From positions 124,001-188,000 of the forward strand of contig CACILL010000001.1 of the NCBI GenBank assembly GCA_902587545.1: 64,000 bases of DNA, read 5' to 3'. Positions 16,673-25,653 of the stretch are shown one piece after another (positions within the stretch are counted from its first letter, which is position 1; each line of letters opens with the position of its first letter). The DNA comes from an uncultured SAR86 cluster bacterium. Lineage in GTDB: Bacteria > Pseudomonadota > Gammaproteobacteria > Magnimaribacterales > AG-339-G14. A program made the translations under genes and the position numbers. The notes beneath the pieces were generated by a model. The model was not told the origin of the DNA and did no database searches. It worked only from the letters and a program-made list of their open reading frames with translations.

Positions 16673-17331
16673 AATTTTTCTTCTAGAAATTTTGAAGGCT
16701 TAGGAAGAGATTTAAATATTTTATATTGGATCTTTGTTTTTTTGTTTAAAACTACATAAATCGTCAGAAACATAAGAAAAAAATACATTTGCAAAGAAGC
16801 GTTATTCGCAAACCATTCTTCAAGTTTTTGTTTGTATGGAGCGATATGTTCTGAATAAAAAACCTCTCTATCTTCTCCTGATAATATCTCTTCTTCATTT
16901 CTAAAAATAATAGAACCTATTCCTGAAAGTCCCGGCTTTTTCGAAAAAATTATTTTTTTTGATTCATTCTCATAAAAAGCTAAGGTTTCAGCTGTACAAG
17001 GTCTTGGGCCTATAAAAGACATATCTCCCAAAAAAATATTAAAAATCTGGGGTAACTCATTTATTTTGGAAGTTCTTAAAAAATGACCCAATGGGAGAAT
17101 TCTTGGATCATTTTCTACCGTAATCGTACCGCCAGTCATATTTGGACTATCTTTTTTCATCGTTGCGAATTTAAAAATACTGAAAGTTTTTAAATCCTTT
17201 CCAATTCTTTTTTGACTGTAAAAAACTTCTCCTTCTCCAGTAAATTTAAGCAAAGGAATTATTAACAAAAAAATTGGAAGTAAGAAAATAAGAGAAATAA
17301 GGCTAAAGAGGAGATCAAAAACTCTAATCAT
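16669..17331 (-). CDS. Bacterial sugar transferase (polyprenyl-phosphate phosphoglycosyltransferase)
   Basis: Starts glycan assembly by moving a sugar-phosphate to undecaprenyl phosphate. 220 residues: a hydrophobic N-terminal reentrant helix (about 5-28), then KRIGKDLKTFSIFKFATM, LRTSKINELPQIFN and GDMSFIGPRP, and KPGLSGIGSI. There is no WbaP-type N-terminal membrane domain, so it is of the small monotopic (PglC-like) kind. The usual Asp-Glu dyad (SLDELPQ) reads Asn-Glu here. It is the only initiating transferase seen in the island. Confidence 0.9.
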   Translation of the reverse strand: MIRVFDLLFSLISLIFLLPIFLLIIPLLKFTGEGEVFYSQKRIGKDLKTFSIFKFATMKKDSPNMTGGTITVENDPRILPLGHFLRTSKINELPQIFNIFLGDMSFIGPRPCTAETLAFYENESKKIIFSKKPGLSGIGSIIFRNEEEILSGEDREVFYSEHIAPYKQKLEEWFANNASLQMYFFLMFLTIYVVLNKKTKIQYKIFKSLPKPSKFLEEKL

Positions 17332-17338
17332 AAGAAAT

Positions 17339-18022
17339 TTATCTTGTAAGTCTTTTTCTTAAACTTCTCATAATTCCTCCAATGCCCTTTTCACCATCAG
17401 GATCGAAATAATGAAGAAGTAAAGTTGTTCTGGTTTGAAAAGGCTTCATTTTTAAAAGGTAGTTTCCATGTAATGTTTGTCTACCCAAAAATAAAATGGG
17501 TCTGTGGTCTTTGAAATCTGATATTTCGTATAATTTTATTTTTAATAAAAAATAAAAGAAAAACCTTATTGAAAAAATTTTTGTATAAACCTTGCCTAAT
17601 ATATTTAGCAAAATATTTTTAGGCTCTTTTCTGATTTTAGGAAAAGTGATTAATTCTCCAGAAAATTTATATTCCCCATTAGGTATTTCTATCGGAACAA
17701 CTACAGTAAACCTATGCGAATCAAAGTGCATCCGAAGGGCCTCTGATGATTGGCCGTCTTTAACAATTCTTAAAACTGAATAAAAGTTTTTCTCTTTAAC
17801 TTTTTCAAAAAAAATACTTTCGTGTAATTTTTCTAATTCAATTTTTGATAATTGAAGCATATTGGCAATTTTTTCTCCGTCTTGAAAATCTCCGTAGTAG
17901 GTATTATCTGAACAAGAATTGGATATTAACTTTAGAATTTCGTCACGTTGTAATTTTTCAATAGGTTCTAAGTACGTAAAACCTTTAGTTTTTAGATCTT
18001 CCACATTTTGAGAATTAATCAT
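17339..18022 (-). CDS. Probable 2-oxoglutarate/Fe(II)-dependent oxygenase fold protein
   Basis: 227 residues, no family I can name. A plausible facial triad is present: H99-x-D101 in RMHFDSHRF, H185 in TLHGN, and R198 in QTRTTLLLHYF, 13 residues after the last histidine, where 2OG enzymes hold the Arg that binds 2-oxoglutarate. Beta-strand-rich segments (FTVVVPIEI, LITFPK, RPILFLG) agree with a cupin-type barrel. Overlaps the aminotransferase stop by 4 nt. It might hydroxylate a sugar or its acyl group. Confidence 0.55.
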   Translation of the reverse strand: MINSQNVEDLKTKGFTYLEPIEKLQRDEILKLISNSCSDNTYYGDFQDGEKIANMLQLSKIELEKLHESIFFEKVKEKNFYSVLRIVKDGQSSEALRMHFDSHRFTVVVPIEIPNGEYKFSGELITFPKIRKEPKNILLNILGKVYTKIFSIRFFFYFLLKIKLYEISDFKDHRPILFLGRQTLHGNYLLKMKPFQTRTTLLLHYFDPDGEKGIGGIMRSLRKRLTR

Positions 18023-19158
18023 GAAATTGCCTTTTTTAATTCAATACATACCTTTTCAGCATCTTTTTGGGTCATTAAGGTGTGGAGAGGAAGAGTTATT
18101 TCTCTATCAATAATCTCAGTTGAGAAAGGAGTTTTAGATTTAGAAAAATCATTTTTATAAGCACTGAAACTCCATGGAGCTGGGTAATGCATGGTTGTTT
18201 GAATATTTTTTATTTTTAACTTCTCTACAATTTTATTTCTTTCTATCCCGTGCGGAAGTAGAACAGGCATTATGTGATCTACCGATAATAAATCCTTATT
18301 TTCAAGTGCTGCTTTATGAGGAGTAAGGACATTTACAGGTAAATTTTCTAAATAAGTCAAAAGAATTTTTCTTCTCAATTTATTTTTATTTTTTATTTTT
18401 TTAATCTGTTCAATTCCTAAAGCTGCTCTAATCTCGTCAATTCTATAATTTAGTCCAATTTCTGAAACGTCATAAGAAAAAACTCTACCCTTCTCTCTAT
18501 CCAAAGTAGATGAAGTCATGCCATGAGATCTTATCCTCTTAAGTAAATCTTTTTTATTCTTAGAACTTACAGCTCCACCTTCTCCTGTAGAAATATTTTT
18601 ATTGCTATAGAAAGAAAAAGTACCGAAGTCCCCAATGCTCCCGCAACTTTGTTTGTGTATTTTTGCCCCAGGGGCATGAGCAACATCCTCTATCAAAACA
18701 ATTTTTTTCGATTTGCAAAATTTCTTTATTTTAAAAATATCTTTGCAAGGTATACCTGCGAAATGAACCAAAATGCAAGCTTTTGTTTTTTTTGTTGTTA
18801 CTCTTTTTACATCCTCAAGAGAAGGTGACCATTCTGTTAGAGAGGAAACATCACATAAAATAGGATTTGCACCCAATGCTTTTACGACATTAAAATCTGA
18901 TACGAAAGTCAATGCAGGAACTATCACTTCATCACCTCTTTCGATCTTAGAGGCAATCAAAGCCAGATGCAGAGCTGCTGTACATGAACTTACTGCTACA
19001 GCTTCAGCTTCATCATTTAAAAGATTTCTATTGATCTTTTCTTCGAAGCTTTCAGTCACAGCTCCATTTGTAAGCCATCCTGATTTGACAACCTTTGCTA
19101 CTGCCTTAAGTTCTTTTTGATCGAAATCACTCTCGAAAATTTTGATATTTTTTTTCAT
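18019..19158 (-). CDS. DegT/DnrJ/EryC1/StrS-type sugar aminotransferase (first copy)
   Basis: PLP enzyme that installs an amino group on a keto-sugar nucleotide. 379 residues: SCTAALHLAL phosphate-binding region near 58-67, IEDVAHAPGA near 156-165, and the PLP lysine K187 in FSFYSNKNISTGEGG. The start is ATG, 1 nt after the upstream FkbM stop. It differs clearly from the second DegT protein at 20038-21135, so two amino sugars, or two positions on one sugar, may be made. It could supply the amine for the perosamine-like or 4-amino series. Confidence 0.9.
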   Translation of the reverse strand: MKKNIKIFESDFDQKELKAVAKVVKSGWLTNGAVTESFEEKINRNLLNDEAEAVAVSSCTAALHLALIASKIERGDEVIVPALTFVSDFNVVKALGANPILCDVSSLTEWSPSLEDVKRVTTKKTKACILVHFAGIPCKDIFKIKKFCKSKKIVLIEDVAHAPGAKIHKQSCGSIGDFGTFSFYSNKNISTGEGGAVSSKNKKDLLKRIRSHGMTSSTLDREKGRVFSYDVSEIGLNYRIDEIRAALGIEQIKKIKNKNKLRRKILLTYLENLPVNVLTPHKAALENKDLLSVDHIMPVLLPHGIERNKIVEKLKIKNIQTTMHYPAPWSFSAYKNDFSKSKTPFSTEIIDREITLPLHTLMTQKDAEKVCIELKKAIS

Positions 19159-19159
19159 T

Positions 19160-20020
19160 TCAACTTACATCGTCAAGATTTAAATTTGGATCTTTAAAAA
19201 GGAAATTATGAATGGTAAATATACTTTTTTCTGAAGTCATAATAGATTCTATAATTTCTCGAGTAACTTTTTTTGGATTGTCTTCAATTGTATAGGCTTC
19301 ATATCCCTCAGAGAAAAAAAGATCAAAAGTCTTTAAAAGGTTCGGATTAATAATTATTTTACCAGGTTGGTGGGCCTCGGTTTGAATTTCAACTATCCAG
19401 ATAGATTTTTGTTTAGATTGTAAAAAACTTTTTGCTCCTTTGAGAACTTCATATTCAAATCCTTCCACATCAATGATTATGGCCTTTAACTCATCTGAAA
19501 ACCTTTTGTGTAAAATCAAATCCATTGTTGAGACAGGAATAAATGTTTTATATTGATTCGATACTCCAGCCCAGCCTTCTACCAAAGAAGCTCCAGTTCC
19601 TGACCCGTAGAGTTCTGCAATAGATATTTTATCTCCTAAGGCAATTGGGTAAATCTCAACAAGATCCGACCAGTTATTTTCTTTTACATTTCTTAGTAAG
19701 AACTTTACGTTTTGAGGCAAGGGTTCAAAAGCTACTACTCTTTTTCCGCTATGAGCTGCAATGCATACATAGTATCCAATGTTAGCTCCAACATTAATTA
19801 GTATATCTATCCTTTTTAAAATCTTTAGTAAAAGTTCTGTTTCTAAAGGTTCAAAGTTACCTTTTTCCATGACTTTATCGCCATTGAACTTGAAGCCCAT
19901 CGGAGTAATTTTTGGTTCAAAATAGTCATATCTCTCTGATTTTAAGAATCTATATGCCCTTGCTCCAAAAGGGAAATATTTGTCAATGAATGCTTTAAGC
20001 AGTAAAAATATTTTTTTCAA
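19160..20020 (-). CDS. FkbM-family SAM-dependent methyltransferase
   Basis: 286 residues. INVGANIGYY is the SAM-binding glycine loop and VVAFEPLPQNVKFL the acidic ribose-contact strand; AIIIDVEGFEYEVLKGA is the FkbM hallmark IDVEGxExxVLxGA. These proteins O-methylate sugars, often at the glycan end. Sits between the two DegT aminotransferases. One of four FkbM-type proteins in the island. Confidence 0.88.
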   Translation of the reverse strand: MKKIFLLLKAFIDKYFPFGARAYRFLKSERYDYFEPKITPMGFKFNGDKVMEKGNFEPLETELLLKILKRIDILINVGANIGYYVCIAAHSGKRVVAFEPLPQNVKFLLRNVKENNWSDLVEIYPIALGDKISIAELYGSGTGASLVEGWAGVSNQYKTFIPVSTMDLILHKRFSDELKAIIIDVEGFEYEVLKGAKSFLQSKQKSIWIVEIQTEAHQPGKIIINPNLLKTFDLFFSEGYEAYTIEDNPKKVTREIIESIMTSEKSIFTIHNFLFKDPNLNLDDVS

Positions 20021-20037
20021 AATCTTAAAAAACTCAA

Positions 20038-21135
20038 TTATAGAGAAGAATTTAAATTCTTAACAACATAATGAACTTGATCCATTGTGAGGTTTGGGTT
20101 AAGAGGGAGACTGAATACTGTTTTGGATATGTTTTCCGTAACGGGGAAAGAATTTTTTTTGAAATTTAATCCTTCAAAGGCCTTTTGTAAATGAGGCGGA
20201 ATAGGATAGTGAATGATTGATTCAATACTTTTACTTTTTAGGTAATCAAGAATTTTATTTCTTTTTTTATGCCTTACGCAAAATAGATGCCAAGCGTGTT
20301 CGGAGCTATCATTTGAAACAGGAAGAATAAATTTAGAATTATCTAGCTCATTTAAATAAATTTCTGCTATTTTTTTTCTTTTAAGATTTTCTGATTTTAA
20401 ATTTTTTATTTTTAAACTTAATACAGAAGCTTGAAGAGGGTCCATTCTAGAATTGAAACCAGGAATTTCATTTTCATATTTCTTGAGAGATCCATAAGAA
20501 CTTAATGACTTTATCTTTCGATAAAGCCTTTTCGAATTAGTGGTTATGGCTCCAGCATCCCCGAAAGCACCTAAATTTTTTGCTGGATAAAAGCTCCAAG
20601 CAGTTAGGTCTCCTATTGATCCTACAGGGTTACCTCTATATGAGGCCCCGTGAGCTTGGGCAGCATCTTCAATAATCTTTAAATTATTTTGTTTTGCAAT
20701 TTTTTTTATTTTCCTCATTTCACATGGTTGGCCATACATATGAACAGGCATAATTGCTTTGGTTTTTTTTGTTATTTTATTTTCAATTTTCTCAACATCA
20801 ATATTGAAAGAATCGTATTCAGAATCAATTGGTACAATTTTTGCACCTGTTCTGAAGATGGCTAACCAAGAGGCGATAAAGGTATGAGATGACACAATGA
20901 CCTCATCACCCTTTCCAATTTCAAGTGATTTTAGTCCTAAAAAAAGGGCATCAAGTCCATTACCGGTAGAAACACAATAATTAGATCTACAAAACTTGGA
21001 AAATTTATTTTCGAACTGTTCAACTTCTTCTCCGCCAATATATCTTCCAGATTTTACTGAAGATAATATTTTCTCTTCTACCTTACTTTCAATTTCTAAG
21101 TAAGATTTTTTTAGATCTAGAAAAGGAACCTTCAT
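20038..21135 (-). CDS. DegT-family dTDP-3-keto-6-deoxyhexose 3-aminotransferase (QdtB/FdtB-like)
   Basis: 365 residues. STGNGLDALFLGL (near 57), IIEDAAQAHGA (near 154) and PLP lysine K186 in SFYPAKNLGAFGDAG are typical of the VioA/FdtB/QdtB branch. It overlaps the QdtA-like ketoisomerase stop by 4 nt (ATGA) and lies two genes after a hexapeptide acetyltransferase, the exact QdtA-QdtB-QdtC set. Expected product: dTDP-3-amino-3,6-dideoxyhexose. Whether the sugar is Fuc3N or Qui3N cannot be read from sequence by eye. Confidence 0.9.
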   Translation of the reverse strand: MKVPFLDLKKSYLEIESKVEEKILSSVKSGRYIGGEEVEQFENKFSKFCRSNYCVSTGNGLDALFLGLKSLEIGKGDEVIVSSHTFIASWLAIFRTGAKIVPIDSEYDSFNIDVEKIENKITKKTKAIMPVHMYGQPCEMRKIKKIAKQNNLKIIEDAAQAHGASYRGNPVGSIGDLTAWSFYPAKNLGAFGDAGAITTNSKRLYRKIKSLSSYGSLKKYENEIPGFNSRMDPLQASVLSLKIKNLKSENLKRKKIAEIYLNELDNSKFILPVSNDSSEHAWHLFCVRHKKRNKILDYLKSKSIESIIHYPIPPHLQKAFEGLNFKKNSFPVTENISKTVFSLPLNPNLTMDQVHYVVKNLNSSL

Positions 21136-21545
21136 TTTTTATTTAAAGAAATTAAGAAATCATCATAATCTCGATAGTAGTCTTTTTCCTTATAGAGATC
21201 AGAAGCCAGAACTAAGCAAACTGCATCAGAAGAAAAATTACTTAACTCTCTCCATATCATTGGGCAGATGAATAAACCTTCCTTTTCTGAATTTAAGTTA
21301 AAATTTTTCTTATTATTTCCATCATCAAGCAAAATATCAAAACTTCCTTTTATTGCAATAATTAGTTGCTTTAATTCCTTGTGAGCATGACTACCCCTTA
21401 TGGTGTCTTTTAAATTTTTGTAAAGATAATAAATCCTTTTTATTTCGAAAGGAATTTCTTTATTATTTTCAATGGCGCACAAACTACCCCTATTGTCGGA
21501 GAATTCCGGAAGTTTTATCAATTTACAATCTTCAATAGTCATCAA
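21132..21545 (-). CDS. dTDP-4-keto-6-deoxyglucose 3,4-ketoisomerase, cupin type (FdtA/QdtA-like)
   Basis: 137 residues, a single cupin. R50-G51-S-H53-A-H55-K (RGSHAHKEL) is the FdtA/QdtA/WxcM catalytic block, followed by [16 protein letters not shown] and WRELSNFS. The enzyme moves the keto group from C4 to C3 of the RmlB product. Overlaps the acetyltransferase before it by 14 nt and the aminotransferase after it by 4 nt, so the three are translationally coupled. Confidence 0.9.
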   Translation of the reverse strand: MMTIEDCKLIKLPEFSDNRGSLCAIENNKEIPFEIKRIYYLYKNLKDTIRGSHAHKELKQLIIAIKGSFDILLDDGNNKKNFNLNSEKEGLFICPMIWRELSNFSSDAVCLVLASDLYKEKDYYRDYDDFLISLNKK

Positions 21546-22002
21546 CTTTTCCGATTACCTTTGCAGGATTTCCTATAACAATATCTCCAGGTTTTACATT
21601 CTTTGTGACTACTGAGCCTGCTCCGACCATAGATTTTTTACCAATTTCAATACCAGGTAATATTGTTGATCCCGCTCCGAGTGACGCTCCTGTCTTTATG
21701 ACAGTTTTTGGATACTTTTCAATGTAGGATTTACTCCTAGGAAATGAATCATTAGTAAATGAAACATTTGGGCCAATAAAAACATCATCTTCTATGATAA
21801 TTCCATCCCAAAGTTGTACGCCTGATTTTATAGTTACATTGTTACCAACTATTACTTCATTCTCTATAAATACGTGAGAACAAATATTGCAGTTTTTACC
21901 TAATTGAGCTTTTTCTAAAATTACGCAGTATTGCCAAATCTTAGTTTCTTCCCCAATTGAGGAAGTCAGAACTTCGGAAGAAGGATGTTTAAAAAATTTC
22001 AC
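21532..22002 (-). CDS. Left-handed beta-helix sugar N-acetyltransferase (FdtC/QdtC/WbpD-like)
   Basis: 156 residues built of hexapeptide repeats ([LIV]Gxxxx[43 protein letters not shown]), ending in [14 protein letters not shown], the typical end of nucleotide-sugar acetyltransferases. It would use acetyl-CoA to acetylate the 3-amino group made by the adjacent aminotransferase. Fourth-step partner of rfbA/rfbB. WbpD-like action on a UDP-2,3-diaminosugar is an alternative. Confidence 0.88.
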   Translation of the reverse strand: MKFFKHPSSEVLTSSIGEETKIWQYCVILEKAQLGKNCNICSHVFIENEVIVGNNVTIKSGVQLWDGIIIEDDVFIGPNVSFTNDSFPRSKSYIEKYPKTVIKTGASLGAGSTILPGIEIGKKSMVGAGSVVTKNVKPGDIVIGNPAKVIGKVDDY

Positions 22003-22019
22003 TTTTATAACTTTTAAAA

Positions 22020-23237
22020 TTATCCATTTATGATTAAATTTGATAATACTTCGACTTGATCAATCCTATTATAATTTTTCTCTACAAAGTTTCTTCCATT
22101 TTTACCCATAATATTCATTTGGGTTTTTGAAAATTTACTCAAATCTAATATTTTTGATGAAAAATCTTTGTAGTCTTCTGCATCTACTATAAACCCAGCT
22201 TTTGCCCGTAAAACTAAGTCAGCTGACTCTCCATATCCAGAGACTAAAATTGGTCGAGAAGCAGCCAAGTAATCAAACAGTTTATTCGGTAGATTGCCTT
22301 CAAAAAAAGTTCCACGTCTGTTAGGTAGTAAAAAAATATCCGCAGTTGATAATATTCCGATTGCTTCCTCTCTCTTAACAGGATCAAAGAATTTAACATT
22401 TTTTAGATTATTTTTTGAAGCAAAATCTTGAAGCTTTGATTTTTCATCCCCATCGCCAACCAATATAAAATTTATACCTTGTTCATGAGAAATTTCATTT
22501 GCTGCTAATAAAATTGTCATGAGAGAGTTGTAAAGGCCATGAGCACCTATGTAAAGACAATTAAAACTCTTTTCCAATTTGTATTTAACTCTAAAAATAT
22601 TCATCTCCTTTTCGGTCAAATTTGGAAATAACTTAAGGTCAACTCCATTTGTAATTAGTATTATTTTTGAGATAGCTACCCCTTTTTTTTGAATATTCTT
22701 TTTTATTCCTTCTGTTAGACAAATTACTTTTTGTGACTGTTTATAAATAATTTGCTCCATTGCTTTTGAAATTCTGATGATGAATCCATTTTTAATCACT
22801 CCCGTTTGTATAGCAGCATCTGGCCAGACGTCTGTAACTTCAAAAAAAAGTGGCACTTTTTTTATGAAACTAAAAATAGATCCTAAAAAACCATTACTCA
22901 ATGGAGTCGAAACAGCATATATTAGATTGATATCTTTTAACCTTAGAATTTCAAAAAAAGAAAAAATAAAAAAACTTACAAAAAATAATATTCTTTTTAA
23001 AAAACTTCCCCTGAATTTAGTATATGCAGGGACATAAGTAACATTAATACCCTCAATTTCTTTTCTATAAAAAAAACTTTTTTTAAAACGTCTTTCAGCT
23101 TTTTTATAATCTACATTCGAAGTAATTACATTTACTTTATGCCCTTTTTTTGCAAGCTCTTTTGCAAAGAAAAAATGTCGATCTGAACCAGTATCTGAAT
23201 GAGATTCAAAAATTTGAACAATAATAAGAATATTCAT
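22020..23237 (-). CDS. GT4-type glycosyltransferase
   Basis: 405 residues, GT-B fold. N-terminal Rossmann half starts [31 protein letters not shown]-like (short form: [14 protein letters not shown]); the C-terminal half has [17 protein letters not shown] and the [19 protein letters not shown] motif (EX7E-type donor site). A hydrophobic patch near residues 83-98 suggests membrane attachment. Lies 1 nt after the wecB stop, so it may use UDP-ManNAcA or a related donor; that link is positional only. Confidence 0.88.
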   Translation of the reverse strand: MNILIIVQIFESHSDTGSDRHFFFAKELAKKGHKVNVITSNVDYKKAERRFKKSFFYRKEIEGINVTYVPAYTKFRGSFLKRILFFVSFFIFSFFEILRLKDINLIYAVSTPLSNGFLGSIFSFIKKVPLFFEVTDVWPDAAIQTGVIKNGFIIRISKAMEQIIYKQSQKVICLTEGIKKNIQKKGVAISKIILITNGVDLKLFPNLTEKEMNIFRVKYKLEKSFNCLYIGAHGLYNSLMTILLAANEISHEQGINFILVGDGDEKSKLQDFASKNNLKNVKFFDPVKREEAIGILSTADIFLLPNRRGTFFEGNLPNKLFDYLAASRPILVSGYGESADLVLRAKAGFIVDAEDYKDFSSKILDLSKFSKTQMNIMGKNGRNFVEKNYNRIDQVEVLSNLIING

Positions 23238-23238
23238 T

Positions 23239-24423
23239 TTATTTCCTAAGATTGTTTAAAAAGTTATAAATTTTTGAACTGGCTGTTCCGTCTCCATATG
23301 GATTTTTTGAGGAAATCATTTCCTTATAAAATTTCTTATCATTTAATAAAGTATTTACTTCTTTGATAATTTTGTTTGGTTTAGTACCTACTTTCTTTAC
23401 TGTTCCAGCTTTTATGGCTTCGGGCCTTTCTGTCGTCTCTCGCATTAATAAGACTGGTTTTTTTAGACTTGGAGCTTCTTCTTGAATTCCTCCACTATCT
23501 GTTAAAACCAAATAACTCATTCTCATTAATTGGATGAAAGATAAATAGTTTACAGGCTCTATGAAAATCAAATTTTTTTTATCATTATTTTTATCAAAAG
23601 AGTTTTTTCCAAAAAAATTTCTGATACTTTTTCTAATATTTGGATTCAAATGCACGGGATAGACAAAATCTACATTGGTATTAATTTCACTTAGTTTTTT
23701 TAATGCTTCACAAATATTTTTAAATCCCTCTCCAAAATTTTCTCTTCTATGTCCTGTTATCAAAACCATCTTTCTCTGTCCAGAATTCCATGTATCTTGC
23801 TTATGTATTCTCAAGCCGGCTGAATGTAAGTCTTTTGATACTGAAGCAGTCAATTTTTTTGATTTATCTATCATTTTTGAAGCTTGAAGAAGAGAGTCGA
23901 CAACAGTATTGCCAGTGACAATTATATTTTCTTTCTTAATGCCCTCTGATAGAAGGTTTTTTTTTGAAATTTCAGTGGGAGCAAAGTGATAGCTACATAG
24001 ATTCGATATGGATCGTCTGTTAAATTCTTCTGGCCAAGGATCATTAAAAACAAAACTTCTCAGTCCTGCTTCAATGTGAGCAACTTTTATGTTGCTGTAA
24101 AAAGCTGACAAAGCAGCAGCAAAAGATGTTGTTGTATCACCGTGTACTAGCACGATGTCGGGTTTAAATTTTTTTATTACTCGCGAAACTCCAGACAAAA
24201 CATTAATGGTTAAATTTCCAAGTATTTGATTTTTTTCCATTAACTTTAAGTCAAAGTCTACTTTTATTTTGTAAATTTGAAGCACTTGATCTAATAGTTC
24301 TTTATGTTGGCCAGTTGAGCATATTTTTAAGGTTATATTTGACTTATGCTTCAAAAGCTCAGAGACTACAGGAGCCATTTTGATTGCTTCAGGTCTTGTT
24401 CCAAATACACATAAGATTTTCAT
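23239..24423 (-). CDS. wecB: UDP-N-acetylglucosamine 2-epimerase (non-hydrolysing)
   Basis: Interconverts UDP-GlcNAc and UDP-ManNAc. FGTRPEAIKMAPVV at the N-terminus, VLVHGDTTTSFAAAL, IEAGLRSF, ITGHRRENFG and LTDSGGIQEEAP with RETTERPEA are all present. I use ATG 24423 because it overlaps the wecC stop as ATGA; the longer form begins with TTG and adds five residues. Works with wecC to make UDP-ManNAcA. A WbpI-type enzyme acting on UDP-GlcNAc3NAcA is closely related and possible given the amidotransferase genes nearby. Confidence 0.9.
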   Translation of the reverse strand: MKILCVFGTRPEAIKMAPVVSELLKHKSNITLKICSTGQHKELLDQVLQIYKIKVDFDLKLMEKNQILGNLTINVLSGVSRVIKKFKPDIVLVHGDTTTSFAAALSAFYSNIKVAHIEAGLRSFVFNDPWPEEFNRRSISNLCSYHFAPTEISKKNLLSEGIKKENIIVTGNTVVDSLLQASKMIDKSKKLTASVSKDLHSAGLRIHKQDTWNSGQRKMVLITGHRRENFGEGFKNICEALKKLSEINTNVDFVYPVHLNPNIRKSIRNFFGKNSFDKNNDKKNLIFIEPVNYLSFIQLMRMSYLVLTDSGGIQEEAPSLKKPVLLMRETTERPEAIKAGTVKKVGTKPNKIIKEVNTLLNDKKFYKEMISSKNPYGDGTASSKIYNFLNNLRK

Positions 24424-25625
24424 TGTCTTATTCCGCAAAAATCTAACTCATTTTTTTCCGGATCAATTTTGATTTTTTTAAAATCATCATGAGGCACTAG
24501 CCAGATAATTAAATCTGATTTTTCATAAGATTTCTCAGGATCTGAAGTTTCTAGATTGTCTATATTTTTCGTATTTGGTTCTACAAAGAAAATATCTGCA
24601 ACATCTTCTTTTATGAGTTGCTTCCCAATGAATAAAGCAGGTGATTCTCTAAAATCGCTCACATTTTGCTTGTAGGATAATCCCATAAGAGAAATAGATA
24701 TTCTCTTCTTTTTCTTTTTTTTTGAAATGAACTTAATTTCATCTTTTATTTTTTTTAAGCACCATTTTGTTTTATAAAGATTTTGCTCTCTTGCAGTTCT
24801 AATTATCTTTGATTCAGCTTTGTTTGCAGATATTAGAAACCAAGGATCTACTGCTATGCAGTGTCCACCCACACCTACTCCTGGATTAAGAATGTTCACT
24901 CTGGGGTGTTTATTTGTAAATTTAATCAAATCCCAAATATTCACACCCTGTTCGTCAGCAATTATTGATAGCTCATTAGCAAAAGAGATTTGTAAATCTC
25001 TAAAAGAGTTTTCAGCTAATTTACATAATTCAGCAGTTTTTGAGTCAGTTTCCAAAATCTCGCCTTCTACAAATTTTTCATAAAAAGCACGAGATAAAAT
25101 TGCAGATTCTTCATCAATTCCTCCTATAATTCTATTATTATTTTTTAATTCAAAAAGAATATTTCCAGGTAAGACGCGTTCAGGACAATAGGCAACCTTA
25201 ATTTTGCCAATTAAATCTTTCCTTTTTGTTAAAATAATATTTGTTATCTCCTCCGTAGTCCCAACAGGACAAGTAGATTCTATAATTAACAAGTTATCTT
25301 CTCGTAGAAAAGGGATTACTGAGTCAACGGCTTTTAATAAATTTTCTAAATTTGGTTCCATTTCTTTATTGAAAGGAGTTGGCACAACAATAATGAAAAC
25401 ATCTGCATAATCTGGTTTTGAAGATGTTGTTAAATTTTTTTTTGCTAACTGTTCTAAAACAATATTTTTTAAACCTGGTTCTTTTTCATCAATTTCACCA
25501 CTTGTTATTTTGGCAAGATGATCTTGGTCAGTATCAACACCAAGGACAGAAAAACCTGACTTTGCAGCAAGTGCAGCACTAGGAAGTCCGATATATCCAA
25601 GGCCTATAAATTCAACTTTTTTCAT
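24420..25625 (-). CDS. wecC: UDP-N-acetyl-D-mannosamine dehydrogenase
   Basis: Oxidises C6 of UDP-ManNAc (or UDP-GlcNAc) to the uronic acid with NAD+. 401 residues: FIGLGYIGLPSAALAA NAD loop, ESTCPVGTTE, LAENSFRDLQISFANEL, GVGVGGHCIAVDPWFL with the catalytic cysteine, and LMGLSYKQNVSDFRESPA. Overlaps wecB by 4 nt. The C-terminal linker has a Lys-rich run. WbpA-type specificity for UDP-GlcNAc cannot be excluded by reading. Confidence 0.9.
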   Translation of the reverse strand: MKKVEFIGLGYIGLPSAALAAKSGFSVLGVDTDQDHLAKITSGEIDEKEPGLKNIVLEQLAKKNLTTSSKPDYADVFIIVVPTPFNKEMEPNLENLLKAVDSVIPFLREDNLLIIESTCPVGTTEEITNIILTKRKDLIGKIKVAYCPERVLPGNILFELKNNNRIIGGIDEESAILSRAFYEKFVEGEILETDSKTAELCKLAENSFRDLQISFANELSIIADEQGVNIWDLIKFTNKHPRVNILNPGVGVGGHCIAVDPWFLISANKAESKIIRTAREQNLYKTKWCLKKIKDEIKFISKKKKKKRISISLMGLSYKQNVSDFRESPALFIGKQLIKEDVADIFFVEPNTKNIDNLETSDPEKSYEKSDLIIWLVPHDDFKKIKIDPEKNELDFCGIRQ

Positions 25626-25653
25626 GGAAAATAGATTTTAGCAAATAAGAATA

